Shown: positions 46,649 to 57,772, counted from the first letter of the stretch. The stretch is DNA of 64,000 bases from Hevea brasiliensis (GCF_030052815.1 NC_079507.1:56647119-56711118); one strand, 5' to 3'. The notes: generated by a model from the sequence alone, not told the origin. Numbers and translations are program-made.

Positions 46649-47427
46649 TATAAAAATTAATTAAAATAAAATATTTTAAATTTTTTTATTGTAATATTTT
46701 GTTTATATTGTATTAAAAATTAGTTATCTTATATTATATTGAGTCTATTTAATTGATTTATAGTGAAAGGTAAATCATTCATACCATGCTCAAGAATCAT
46801 TCTGGAATTACAATCAGCCTTCCTAACAAAATTCAAAAGGAGAGTTCTTCAAAAGGGAATTCTGTTATTTTATTTTCTTTCATTTGTAAGAATATTTATT
46901 CTTTTACCATAGTTAATGGTAGGGAAGTTTATTATTTTACCATAGTTATTGGTAGGGAAGACATTAGGCATGTCATTTTCTGAATGTACCTACCTAATTC
47001 ATTTTAAATGAATTTCATTGGTTACCATTAAATAATTTAAAATGTTACATATAATTTATAAAAGATATAATTTTATAATTAAAATTTATTTATTCTCACT
47101 ATATAAATTTTCATATATATATATATGTGTGTGTGTGCGTGTGTGTGTGTGTGAGAGAGAGAGAGAGATCTATTAATAATATAACAGAGCCATCATTTAA
47201 TTGCATAGTGCTAAAGAAAGGTATGAAAAGGAGAGGGGGAAGGAGGAAGAGAAAAACGAGGGGGAGAGGGAGAGCGAGAAAAGGTATGTGTTTGCATTAT
47301 ATTTAATAATAAAATAAAAAAATATAATTTCCTTCTTTATATATGAGAGAGAAAGAGAGAGTGTGGGGGGAAGGTAAAAAGGGATTTGTTTACTAAGAAT
47401 ACAAGGATATTTTAGTTTAAATAATGT
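46649..47427. other. AT-rich spacer with short repeats
   Basis: Holds a duplicated block with ATAGTTA(A/T)TGGTAGGGAAG at about 46910-46965, a TA/GT/GA compound microsatellite at 47112-47168 and a purine-rich tract at 47218-47285. No gene is supported. Confidence 0.5.
47112..47168. repeat. Compound (AT)/(GT)/(GA) microsatellite
   Basis: AT repeats run into GTGTGTGTGCGTGTG and then GAGAGAGAGA. Confidence 0.9.
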
Positions 47428-48287
47428 TTTTTTTTTTTTAATATGCAACAATTTTTGTATTAACAAGGTATAGAGGGCAAACTTACAAAAAAAAAAAAAA
47501 AGGCCTAGAAACATGTACAAATACAATTTAGAGGGCCAAACTAAGCTCAGCACAAATTTTTAGCCTAAAAACAGAGACAACCTGGTCCAGAACCCACCCA
47601 GGAACCCTAGGTTGCATAACAAGACCCGGCCACCCTTTCTACATAGTGCCACTGGCATGAAAAAGAAGACCCAGCCACCCATCCAAATCAGCGCTGCTAC
47701 AGAATTGCAGACTGGGAAGGAGAGACACTATTGATTAAAAGACTCAAAGAGCACAAAAAAAAAGGATAACATGATCTTAAAAACCCACCAACCTCCTGTC
47801 TTCACCCAGTAGAACCAATATCCACTGCTAGGAGAGTGACATAGTAGAGCTCACCTAACCTCTCAATCTCCTTTAGCCTTAAGGGTCGGCCTTCCAGTAG
47901 AGAGGGAAGGCTACGAGACCCGGAGTTACCAACATTGATCAATGCTTAAATCCTCCTGCTAAGCAGCGACAACTTTTAGACCCCTTTACCTTCAACCCAA
48001 GTGAAGCTCCAAACACACCAACTCACTCGAAATCCAGATCTCCTTTTCTCCCTCTCGATGAAGCTTTAAGATCGATGACGAAAACCCAAAAACTTCACAA
48101 TTAACAGCCCAACATGGGATGGTGACGGAACCCCAAACACTCTGTTAAAGCAAAAACCTTCGAGTAGGGGAAGCCAAACGAAAAACACAAAGCTCGACCA
48201 AATTGTAAAATTCTAAAACTAGAAAACAGGAAGATTGAGAGAAAACTCTCACTGTAAAAAAAACTAGAGAGACAGGCTATTATTGAG
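47428..48287 (-). mobile_element. L1-like LINE derivative, internally deleted
   Basis: On the minus strand the sequence starts with CTCTCTAGTTTTTTTTACAG and an untranslated-leader-like stretch. It continues with ATCTGGATTTCGAGTGAG and ends ATTGTTGCATATT followed by an A tail (47428-47439 as T). The 7-bp string ATAATGT occurs at both edges (47421-47427 and 48288-48294), a likely TSD. Beginning, end and tail are all present in under 0.9 kb with no RT or endonuclease, so the body was lost or it is a non-autonomous derivative. Family unknown. Confidence 0.5.
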
Positions 48288-48295
48288 ATAATGTG

Positions 48296-48780
48296 TTTTT
48301 TTTTTTAAAATTTTTAATATTATTGTATTTTATGAAATTCATTTTATAATCTATCAAATTTGGCATGAATTAGTTTTAGTCACAACTAATTACATGAAAT
48401 TGAAATTTAATATTGTTAAATAAAAAATATAAATTTTAATTAAATTTTACAAATTTTGTGATAATTTGCATTTCACGATAGACCAATGATTACTCCCTTG
48501 CACTTGGTCCAAGTTATATAATGCAATTTTTTAAGAAAGGCACTACTGATATATTGTAATTTCTATTTCTAAGAAAATTAAAATATTATAACTTCTATGT
48601 TCTAAATTAGTTTATATGATAAAAACTTTAATTTTATGTCCAGAAAGAGATATAATAAATTTTAGTTATTAATTGTACATGGAATGAATTTTGTTAAAGA
48701 AATAAAAGGAAAGATGAGCTTTAAAATTAATTAAAATAATATATTAGGGATGGAAGTGAATATTTAAAATAAAATCCTCT
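48296..48780. other. AT-rich intergenic DNA
   Basis: Nothing recognised. Weakly repetitive A/T text without tandem structure. Confidence 0.4.
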
Positions 48781-49260
48781 AAAACTAAGAAAAGGAAAGG
48801 AAGGAGAGATGAATTGGCCAAGTGAGTAGATAAAAGAGAGCAGCATCGTGATAATTCGAGAACAGAGAAAAGGAGGAGAAGGGCTGCGCCGTGACTGCCA
48901 CTAAACTCAACCATTTCCAGTCAAAATCTGATCAACCCGACCGTGAGAAACGCCTCGTATCCCTTCATAGCCTTGCTTGTGCTTGAATTCTTGACCTTTC
49001 CATCTGAAACGCGACAGGAAAGGAAGAATCGCGCGGCTGTCCTTGGCGCCACCAGCTGCGTCTCTAGCGTCGCCGAAGCTCCTAACCTGTTTCTTGCCTC
49101 CTTTAGCTGCCCATATAGCCTTCCCAAGCCTCCTTTTTAGTCGAGAGGTGAACGGAAAGGAGAAACGAAACTGGGGAAGCAGAACCTGCGGGCTTCAGTT
49201 CACAAAGCTTGGACGAAATTTCTAATCACAGCCCTCAATGGAACCAGCAGCGACAGCTTC
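48780..49260. other. GC-richer island of unknown nature
   Basis: About 480 bp, clearly richer in GC and CpG than the surroundings. It has overlapping short frames on both strands (48921-49127 minus; 48943-49140 and 49043-49225 plus). None has a recognised motif and none is clearly better than the others. It may be a promoter/first-exon remnant or part of a degraded mobile element. Confidence 0.35.
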
Positions 49261-49475
49261 TACAGATTTTCTCTCCCTGAAGAAATTATTGGTTTACTAA
49301 ATTTGCTAGATAAGAGACAAATAAACTTTGGGTTTCGTATATGGTTTCTTTTCCCCGTTCTAAGAAATTAAAGTTAGTCTAAAGTAGATGAACGAGCATT
49401 CAACGATCAAAACAACAGGTTCTGCACCACTTTACCTATTGCATTCTGGGCAAAGTATCCCAACAAATCCTGCTC

Positions 49476-49566
49476 AACTGATTTCCATAATCTAGAGAAG
49501 TCTATCAAACATGTGGGACATTTTGATAGCATGCAAAGCTACAACAATATTCTTCCTTCTCATAGC

Positions 49567-49598
<32 letters not shown>

Positions 49599-49686
49599 AC
49601 TGATTTCCATAATCTAGAGAAGTCTATCAAACATGTGGGAAATTTTGATAGCATGCAAAGCTACAACAATATTCTTCCTTCTCATA

Positions 49687-49690
<4 letters not shown>
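49476..49690. repeat. 122-bp tandem duplication, each copy ending in (AT)n
   Basis: AACTGATTTCCATAATCTAG begins at 49476 and again at 49598. The copies stay nearly identical through CTTCTCATAGCCAT, then each runs into an AT repeat (49571-49597 and 49690-49750). Confidence 0.92.

Positions 49691-49750
<60 letters not shown>
49690..49750. repeat. (AT)n microsatellite
   Basis: About 30 AT units. It ends directly beside exon 2 of peptide copy C. Confidence 0.9.
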
Positions 49751-49753
<3 letters not shown>

Positions 49754-49754
49754 C

Positions 49755-50042
49755 TCAGCTTAATTTTACCGCCTTTTATTACCCATGACGATAATCGTCT
49801 GGTGGTGAACTATGCACATAAGCCGCACCGATTCTATTTTCATATAATCAATTGATATTAAATATTTAATATAAAGTAGGCCTACCTAGAAAATTGCATA
49901 ATAGGTTAATTAATTACACTACTTACTAGGCTTGGGGTATTATGGTACACTAGACTGCTCAAAACACTTGAAGATTCTTCAATTGGATGTCATGTCTGCT
50001 CAACCGCATTGGCAACATTGCAATGGAAACCAGTAGAGCATC
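49755..50042 (-). pseudogene. Small secreted-peptide precursor (copy C), degraded paralogue of 52535-52882
   Basis: The donor region (CCTA|GTAAGTAGTGTAATT) and the following intron text match those of copy D almost base for base. Exon 2 retains E-N-R-I-G, a V-H-S-S-P-P-D block and the downstream TTAAGCTGAG, but a two-base deletion changes the end to a premature TAA. Exon 1 is scrambled: the stretch equivalent to the signal peptide contains stops and no good ATG. Identity with copy D, and its position on the same strand 2.8 kb away, indicate tandem duplication followed by decay. Confidence 0.6.
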
Positions 50043-50059
50043 GCAAAAATCGTCCCACT

Positions 50060-50490
50060 GAAACTCAAATTTGATTAATATTTTTAAAATTTAAATTTAC
50101 TTTAAACCCTATTAAAATTATTATCAACTACTCGAATCCATTTCAATCTCAATTATTATTATTTGAAAAATACTTAAATTCGTTTAAATTTATATTTTTT
50201 AATTAATAATTAACATAAAAATTATTTTTTATTAATAATTTATATTTTAAAATTATAAAATTTATAAATATTATATATAAATATTATTATAAAAAATATA
50301 TATTTTATATTTAATTAAGTATTTATGTGAATAGATATTGACAACGGATATTCAATATGTAAAACCTGAACTTAATTCGAATCCATCATGAGTACTATTT
50401 TTCAAACTTAAATTCGTCTCAAATCCGATTATGTACTATTCAAACTCATTCTATTAAGATTCGGTCGAATCAGATACCTGTATTCTATGC
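50060..50490. repeat. Probable dispersed repeat with TTCGAAT/ATTCG text
   Basis: Runs such as CTACTCGAATCCATTTC, TTAATTCGAATCCATC and AAGATTCGGTCGAATC are reminiscent of short non-autonomous transposon sequences in plant genomes. Terminal repeats were not identified, so the class is left open. Confidence 0.3.
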
Positions 50491-50949
50491 AACATTGCTA
50501 AAGAGATTTATGTTGTGCAACCTGGGGGTTTTACAGTAGAGGCCAGGGCAGTCAAGACAGAGGTGGATGCAAGTTATAAATGGAGGGGCCAAAATGTAAA
50601 TAATTATTAAAAATTTATAGATTACACTTTTATTAAATAATAAATTAATAATCAAAATTTATTATAGAAATATTTTTAAGGTAATTAATGTTTAAAATAA
50701 TAATTTATAATTATTATAATAAATAGTAACTGATAAAAATTTTGACTCTATAAAAATAAAATAAATAGAAATAAATTTTTATGCTAAGAAAAAAAAATTT
50801 TTATTTTAATATTTAATTTATTTTTATAATTGGTGGTAAAACTAATAATTCTAAATATTAAATTTGATAAGTTATTATTTTTAAATTTGAAAGAAAATTT
50901 TTAGAGATAAAATAATAAAATTATTCATTAAAATTAAAATTTTTAATAA

Positions 50950-50950
<1 letters not shown>

Positions 50951-51037
<87 letters not shown>
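50951..51037. repeat. Long (AT)n microsatellite
   Basis: More than 40 perfect AT units. Apparent frames of alternating Ile and Tyr on the minus strand arise from it. Confidence 0.95.
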
Positions 51038-51039
<2 letters not shown>

Positions 51040-51124
51040 CACTAAAATTATTAAAAAAATAAGAAGAGGACAAAAAAAAATTTTGGATGGGGACAGGGCC
51101 CTCACCTACAACTCGCCCTTGAGT

Positions 51125-51411
51125 GAAGACAAAGTGCACTTGCTTAAGAAAGCCTTGTATAGTTTGAAACAAACTCCAAGAGCTTTGTACAATAAAATTG
51201 ATAGTCATTTACAATAAATTGGCTTTGTTAAAAGCTCAAGTGAAGTAAAATGGTTGTGTGATCTTTTGATTATTTTCTCTATCTATATTGATGATTTTTT
51301 TATTACTGGAAGCAATTTACATATGATTCAAGAGTTTAATTAAAAAAAATGTTAACTGATTTTGATATGACATATCTTAGAGAAATGTCTTGTTTTGTTG
51401 GAATGAAAATT
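51125..51411 (+). pseudogene. Ty1/copia reverse transcriptase fragment
   Basis: Reads HLLKKALYSLKQTPRALY, then a stop, IGFVKSSSEVKWL, SIYIDDFFITGSNLHMIQEF (the Y-x-D-D site as Y-I-D-D at about 51284) and, after a shift, MTYLREMSCFVGMKI. This is the palm region of copia RT, with at least two stops or shifts. No LTR or other pol part is next to it. Confidence 0.88.
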
Positions 51412-51454
51412 TTCTCAATCTTAGGAAGGACTTTTCATTTCCCAAAGAAAAAAA

Positions 51455-51700
51455 AACCTGGGCGCCGGCAAGGCGCATCGCTTTCGGTGAACGCCCTACA
51501 CTCTTGCATATTTCTCACTACACCCGGGCTCCGATGTGGTTCGTCATAAGTAGAGGACGCTCTAATGTTTATATCATTTGAATTCATATCATAAGATGTG
51601 ATGAAATTTTTACGTTGGTTGTCACCTATCGCAACCCTCCTCCTTTATCCGGGCTTGGGACTTGCTAAGCGCAAACTGCTTAGGCGGAGTTCGTAAATAA
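51455..51700. repeat. GC-rich block of unknown repeat beside the copia scrap
   Basis: Contains CCTGGGCGCCGGCAAGGCG, CACCCGGGCTCCGATGTG and CTCCTCCTTTATCCGGGCTT. It differs strongly from the AT-rich surroundings and looks like a high-copy repeat piece. No protein supported. Confidence 0.4.
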
Positions 51701-52534
51701 AATGGGTTAAAAAAACTTAAATTTAAAAGTCAAAGCCACTCATTTTTTTACTCTTAAAAAATGTAGAAAGACCAATCATATATATTATTATTATTGGCAT
51801 ATTTGAATTTTTTTTAAACTAATTTCCCATTAACTCATATTCCTTTTTTAAAAAATTAAATAAAATAAGAACAATAAACCTTCCTTTTCCATTTTCATGT
51901 AATTACATTCCATCCTTTTAACTTTATTAGCTTTCTTTTTATATCCTTTATGCAATGCCTAAATCAACTATGACCATTTTGATAGGAATTGATGAATTCA
52001 GAAATTAATTTAGTTCAATAAATTTAATTTCCATGATATTCGTTTATTTTATGTATTATACATTAACTCTTAAGAATGGGAATTGTTATTGCTTAAGACT
52101 TAAAACATATTCACATGAGTCTGCAAACTATAATAAATAATTAACAACCACATTAATCTATAGACTCAAATGGATAAAGAAGATCATTTATTAATACATA
52201 GATTAATTAATTTTACAAAATATACAAACAAGATCATTTCCCTCGTTATTTATTTCCCACACCCCTAGCTAGCAAGCTAAATGGATGAAAGAAGGGAAAC
52301 TTATTAAACAATCAAATATAGTTGTAGAAATAATATCCTAATATCTTATTCATCAGGCGCTGCTGTTATTATTATTATTATTATTATTATCTTCTAACTT
52401 ATAGCTATACATATCTGTGCTGCCTCAAGCTAGAAGGGCTTTATTCATTTACTTATCTTTTCTGTAGAAAGCCAGAAGGGCTTTATTGATGGCTTAATAG
52501 GACGTGTACATGTATAATATATAAATTCCTCAGC
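51701..52534. other. AT-rich intergenic DNA with (ATT)n
   Basis: Holds a (TTA)n tract at about 52367-52391 and two copies of AGAAGGGCTTTATT at about 52433 and 52476. The last part would be the 3' UTR of the peptide gene at 52535. Confidence 0.4.
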
Positions 52535-52882
52535 TTAATTTCTGCCACCTTTATTATCCGGGCGTTGATGTCCGTCTGGTGGTGAAATGTGAGGAGGCCC
52601 ACCCAATTTATTTTCCCCGACATAAAATGCATGTTGTCCACTCTTCTTATCTCCTGCAACAATTAATTATATTAAGAATTTACATTTAATCAGTAGATAT
52701 TTAAATGTTTTAATATATATAAAGCGTACTTAGGAAAGTGCATAATAGGTTAATTAATTACACTACTTACTGGGATTGGGGATTTCGGTTTCATCAATAG
52801 TGTAGGCTATTGGTGAAGACAATAGCAAAACCAATATGATGATGCCAACAACAGTAGTAAGCCATGCAGCCTTGCCAGCCAT
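52535..52882 (-). CDS. Small secreted-peptide precursor (copy D), intact, two exons
   Basis: Exon 1 is 52882-52771 and exon 2 is 52653-52535. The 117-bp intron has donor A|GTAAGT and acceptor TTGCAG|, in phase 1. The product is 76 residues. It starts MAGKAAWLTTVVGIIILVL, a good signal peptide with cleavage likely after about residue 26 (SSPIAYT). A short prosequence ends EIPNP at the exon junction. The second exon reads R-D-K-K-S-G-Q-H and ends GGPPHISPPDGHQRPDNKGG plus RN. The Pro/Gly/His/Asn-rich tail has the look of a processed plant signalling peptide, but no family is certain. The ATG is the only one before the hydrophobic core, and a TATATATA stretch lies upstream at about 52935. Copy C is its degraded tandem paralogue. 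Confidence 0.72.
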
Positions 52883-52935
52883 TTTCTTTTTCCTTTCCAC
52901 CTATATATGTATAGTTTTCATATTTCCGCTGCATA

Positions 52936-54970
52936 TATATATACACAAAGAAAGCTTGAATATTGAATCTTAGAAAGAAAACCCTGACCCAGAATTTACA
53001 TTTTCCATTTAGAAAAAAAAAAAGACTTCATTTCTTCCAGAGTACGTCTTTCACGCTGAACTAGAGCGGACTCCAAAAATGGACTTACCCCTTTTCACTT
53101 TGAATAAATTAAAAAGCAATATTTTAAAATGTAAAAATAATTACATATCATATGTATATATAGGAAAAATAAAAATTAATTTCTTGTTGCAGTTACCTTT
53201 TTTTTCCTCTCAAGTAAAGCAAAATTATTTTTAAGTTTTTTTTAAAAAAAATACAAATTTAAAACAAATTAACGAAGTCTAAAAAAATGGATTACAATAA
53301 TAATAATAATAATAAAATTCAAGTTTCCTGTTGAAGTCACAGTATGTATGGAATCTGTGTCGTCTGGTCTTTTTGACGGGAATACATATCTCAGGGTTTG
53401 TTCTTCAGCTAAGCATTAGTTTGCACGTCGGGAAAGGCAAAGTCGTCGTTTATGTGGAGGAGCAAGGAATTGTTGAAGCTGTGATTAGCATAATTGTTAG
53501 CACTAAAAAGCTGATCTTGCTTTGAGAAATTCTGATTAGTTATCAACTAGCGGCTGACTGGTTATTCCGATTTCAATGTAGGTAGCAACTGCAGGGCACG
53601 GTGGTTGGTGGGTTGCATGGGGACTCACCGCTGGCTCCACCGTAGGGACAAGTGTCAAGTGCGTTGGAAAACTTTCAAGGCAAAACTAGCTCATTCCCGA
53701 TAGTCAAGAGACCGTGTTAATGGCTGATTATTGGAAACATACGCCTGTGCAACTTCACTCATAAATGTTTGGGTTTTAATTTTTTTTTTTTTTTAATTTA
53801 AAACTCAACTGAGTATTTGGTGCATTATTTTTTATTATATTATTACATTTACAATTTATTTATATTACTTATTTAAAATTATGCGTTGCTGCAAAATTAA
53901 GTTATATTAAATTAAATTAATTTTTTACTTTAAATTATATCAAAATTAATATATATGTTCTTAATTTTTAATAAATCAATGATTTAATTCTTATATTTTA
54001 ATTCCGTTAAATTGAAATTCCTTTGTCTAATTTTCATTAATGTTCTAAGAAATGATAAAAATACACTTAAAGATAAATTACTTTTTATTCCTTAAATTAT
54101 GTCAAAATTTATATACATGTCCATTGGCTTTTCAAAAACTAATAGTTTAATATCTATATTATGACCCCGTAAACTGTTTTCAAATAGGGATAAAGAAACT
54201 TAATTTCAATTTTAAAGAATCAAAATATAGGAACTAAATTATTAATTAGTGAATATTGAGAGACACATTAATTGACATAACTCAGAAAAAAAAAAAATTA
54301 TTCTTTTTAAAGTAAATTTTATAACTCTTAATTTAGTTTGAGGCTGTAATTAGCCCTACTTCTTTTTTTCTTTATTTGATTTCAATAAACTCTAATTTAT
54401 TTTTTTAATAATAGATATGTTGTTATTCTTCTATTTCTTTCATTCTGTAGAGTTTTGTTTTATTTTTCTCTCTCTTTGTGAGTCAATTTCCTCATATGGT
54501 TATCTTCTTAATGTGGGTTTTATTTTCATGTTTTATACAAGACTGTGCCTAGTGATCGCCCAAAAGACTAAAATAATTTACTATAAAAGATATTGAAAGA
54601 TCAAAATAATTCATGAACATTACAGAAGAGATCTTATATAGTGTATTTAGAAATTTTTTCCCCTTATTTTATAAGGTTAAATCACAATTTTTTTTTTAAT
54701 ATCAATTGTTTTGATTGTACTTACCATATAATTATTTTTTGATTGAATGGCACATTTAAAATAAAAAAAAAAATTGATTGATAAATATCATTTGTCATTC
54801 CATTCATTTATAATCGATTAAACTCAAGATAAACGGTGAAACTCACCTATTAAATATATGGATTTCATATATATATTTTAAATTTTTAATAAATTTTAAA
54901 TATTTTAAAAACCCCTAAAAGTAGTATTTTAAAATATTATTTCATTCTGATGTATTTGATGACAACATCT
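52936..54970. other. Intergenic DNA without a recognised gene
   Basis: Mostly AT-rich. The frame 53331-53525 (+, 64 codons) and the GC-richer text 53540-53740 have no recognised motif. Two related blocks at about 53925-54015 and 54085-54175 (AAATTAT(A/G)TCAAAATT-like) form a loose direct repeat. Confidence 0.35.
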
Positions 54971-54977
54971 GTTGCAG

Positions 54978-55101
54978 TTGAGAATGTGAAAAGGCACAGA
55001 ATTCTCTTGCAGTTCCATGATGCATTTGAAGACTTTGATAATGTCTATGTAGTAAGGGTCATGCAATGAAGGATTCACATATCGCTGATATTCTATCATC
55101 G
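54978..55101 (+). pseudogene. Protein-kinase exon fragment (CDPK-related kinase-like)
   Basis: The 124-bp stretch starts after a TTGCAG acceptor and ends at a G|GTAATT donor. It encodes ENVKRHRILLQFHDAFEDFD then NVYVV, close to the subdomain IV-V block (LVQFYDAFED-x-x-NVYIV) of plant calcium-dependent and CDPK-related kinases. After that a small frame change spoils the expected E-L-C-E-G-G part, while D-I-L-S appears in another frame. No neighbouring kinase exons are seen, so this is an isolated captured or left-over exon. Confidence 0.6.
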
Positions 55102-56440
55102 GTAATTAATTAATGACCAAGTTGCATAATGGATTTGTGGGCTGTTCCATATATAATTTACATGGCTATATGTATCTATTTATTAGGAATGTTCAAATGT
55201 TAGAAGTTAAATAGAAATCGAAAAAAAAAAATTAAATGAACGAAGGATATATAAATAAAAATAACCTCTAAATCTATCGTTTAAAATTTTGAATTACATA
55301 TAATATCCAGCATATGAATGTATTCTTTTATAATACTTATAAAAAAAAAAAAAAAATTCTCCTCGAGTGTTTTAAACTCCCCAAATCTCTAATACTACCT
55401 TTTGATTTTCAATTCATGAAAGTTAAATTCACTTCAATACAGAAGAATAGATTTTCTAAAATTTTGGGCAGCTACATTGGATGTATAGGGTTGAAGCTCG
55501 TTGATCCAGGGGCTTCCTTGTTTCAATTTTTTTTCAAATTAATTTAAAAGTTCCGATTTAAATTCAATTTAATTTAAAAATTAAAATTTATTGATTAAAT
55601 TTTTTATTTCTTAATTTAAATTAAAAAATTAAGTAATTTAATTTCTTTATTTTAGAGCTAGATTTCTTGATTTCAATCCAAAAGTTAAAAGCTCAATTTT
55701 TTCATTTTCTTTATTTTTGAACTAAATTAAGTTTGAAATGAATCTTTTGAACTAATTTAAATAAAAAGTTTAAATAGATTAAATCAAACTTTAAATATCA
55801 GGGGTGAAATTAAGCTTTAAGCCAACATTAATCTACATGAACTGGAATTAGATAAGAATGACTTGTTTGTTATTAGTTGAAGCAATTTCATAGAATTCCA
55901 CATTTGAAATCAAATAGGTGCTGGAATTCAAATTCCAACTTTTCATAAGTTGAAAAAAATTTAGAAATCCCATCAAAGGTATATGGTTTCTAATTCTAAA
56001 ATTTCAAAATTGATGTTGCATTTATATTGTAATTTTTTTTTTATATAATTAGTTTTGATTGGGATTTGACTTTGAAACCTCATGGTTCTGAAAATTATTC
56101 TAATACTTTTGAAATTTAGAATTTGATAATATATGTCAATTTTCTTTGATTATTTAAATAAACAAAAATTTTAAATAAAAGAAATACATATTAAAAAATA
56201 CAACTACCTAACACAACTCTTTTCACAAATTTATCTTAGACGCTATATAAGGTTTAACTAAAAGTTTTTCTTTTTAAACCACTAAAAGGGTTTAATTTAG
56301 TCTAATTTCATCGTCCAACCCTTTTCCATTCCATGAACATGGAAAAAAAACATTACTAATTTCCCCTTTCTTTGCCTGGAAAATTTCCAAAATTTTGACC
56401 CACAAGTAGTTTCTTTCAGTTTCAGAATCGTTGCTTTCCC
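55102..56440. other. AT-rich DNA; last ~600 bp form the upstream arm of the inverted duplication
   Basis: No gene supported. 55870-56500 matches 35284-35790 in reverse complement, and probably contains shared control sequence for peptide copies E and B. Confidence 0.5.
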
Positions 56441-56448
56441 TATAAATA
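56441..56448 (+). promoter_or_regulatory. TATA box of peptide copy E
   Basis: TATAAATA, preceded by TTGCTTTCCC, 60 bp before the ATG at 56501. The same octamer and surroundings are kept upstream of copy B (35345-35352, - strand). Confidence 0.65.
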
Positions 56449-56500
56449 TGTAGCCAAGGAAATATAGAAACATATCTGTTCTTCATAGTTTTAAAAAAAA

Positions 56501-56786
56501 ATGTTTAGTCGGAGCTTGCTTGTTGCTGCTATGATCCTGTTGCTTGTGTTTTCATTTGATGCAGTGTTGGCTGATCGAACCAAAATGATCTCCAAACCAA
56601 GTAAGTTTACTTAAGCACTCATTAGAAAGAAAAACCAATATTTATTATGGACTCATAATATCATAAACTGTTGCAGGAGAGAAGAATAAAGGAAAGCATG
56701 AAAGCTTGGAGGAAAATAAAACCGGTACGCCTGTTCGTCGTTCACCACAGTCTGGTCCTAGTTTTGCCCCTCCAGCAAAAACATAA
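56501..56786 (+). CDS. Small secreted-peptide precursor (copy E), intact, two exons
   Basis: Exon 1 is 56501-56600 and exon 2 is 56677-56786. The 76-bp intron runs from A|GTAAGT to GTTGCAG| in phase 1. The product has 69 residues. Residues 1-24 (MFSRSLLVAAMILLLVFSFD plus AVLA) form a clear signal peptide. A basic prosequence (RTKMISKPREKNKGKHESLE) follows, then a C-terminal tail VRRSPQSGPSFAPPAKT. The SGPS core preceded by basic residues resembles PIP/PIPL peptides and, less closely, the SGPNP core of CLE peptides; the usual GxGH end of PIPs is absent. Copy B (35035-35283) is its broken inverted paralogue, and F lies 1.5 kb downstream. The promoter, both splice sites and the frame are intact, so this is the best candidate for an expressed gene in the window. 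Confidence 0.78.
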
Positions 56787-57009
56787 TTGAAAGACAAATC
56801 ACTTCAGCTAGCAGTAATATGGCGACACAAGAAACAATAATAACTTGTTAATGATAACAATAATCCATATGTATGAAGTGCAATAAATTTTCTAGCTATA
56901 GATAGTTCAGTATTTGAATTATTAGTATCCGTTGGATTCAACATTTTGTAATGCTGTGGATTTTTTTTTTCCAAATGACCAAAATATAATAATCTAAATC
57001 TTTACATGT

Positions 57010-57345
57010 GTTTTTAATTTTAGTAAAAAAATTTAATTTTATTAATTTAATACTCAAATTTTGACATTAATTTTTTTAATTTTAAAATTGAGTCTTTAAA
57101 CCTAAAATTACTTAAGCTAAACTAAGTTTATTTTAATTCATACAAATATTTTTTTTTTCTTGTGAAAACAATGGAGCTGATCATTAATAAAAGTCCTAAA
57201 CAAGATTAGAAATTTCATGTATTTTTATCTATAAAATAATTTAATTATTAAAATTGAAACAAAAGTTAAAAATTTATGATTAAATTATAATAAAATTAAA
57301 AACTTTGATTAAAATTACAGCGAAAATCTCTTTAAATATTTATGA
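57010..57345 (+). repeat. AT-rich dispersed repeat, copy 2
   Basis: Pairs with 32895-33215 in the same orientation, whereas the peptide cassettes around it are inverted. It therefore moved or was copied separately. It helps to explain why E-F spacing (1.5 kb) exceeds B-A spacing (0.6 kb). Confidence 0.55.
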
Positions 57346-57772
57346 ATGCGCAAAAGGAATCTTAACAAAGTCACCCTTTTAGAAAGAAGATTAGGAAATT
57401 GATTGTTCTTTTCTTTTTTTTTTTCTTTTTTTTTTTTTTTGGCTTTTGACATTGAAGAAATTTAAGTATAGTCAACATATTATAAGAAATACTTTTATGT
57501 TTCGTTGCCAAATATATATTAATAGTTATCCAGAAGAAGTTCACAATTTAAATGCATGATTTACCAACTAAAAGTGTAATGGAATTGTGATCACTATATA
57601 TCTTTAATATTTTGTTTAATTTACATAAAAATTTTAATGAAATAAAATGATAGTTATATATGATATAATAATTATATTTTGATCACGTATAATGATCATT
57701 AAATACATAAGTAATAATATTTTAATTAGAGTAATTATTGATTATAAATTTTATAATTTAAAATTATATGTC

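Noticed and set aside
50881..51208. Frames with alternating Ile-Tyr
   Set aside because: Translation of the (AT)n microsatellite.
53331..53525. 64-codon frame with hydrophobic segments
   Set aside because: Looks slightly secreted, but lacks the exon plan of the peptide cluster and any recognised motif. Kept only as part of the spacer description.
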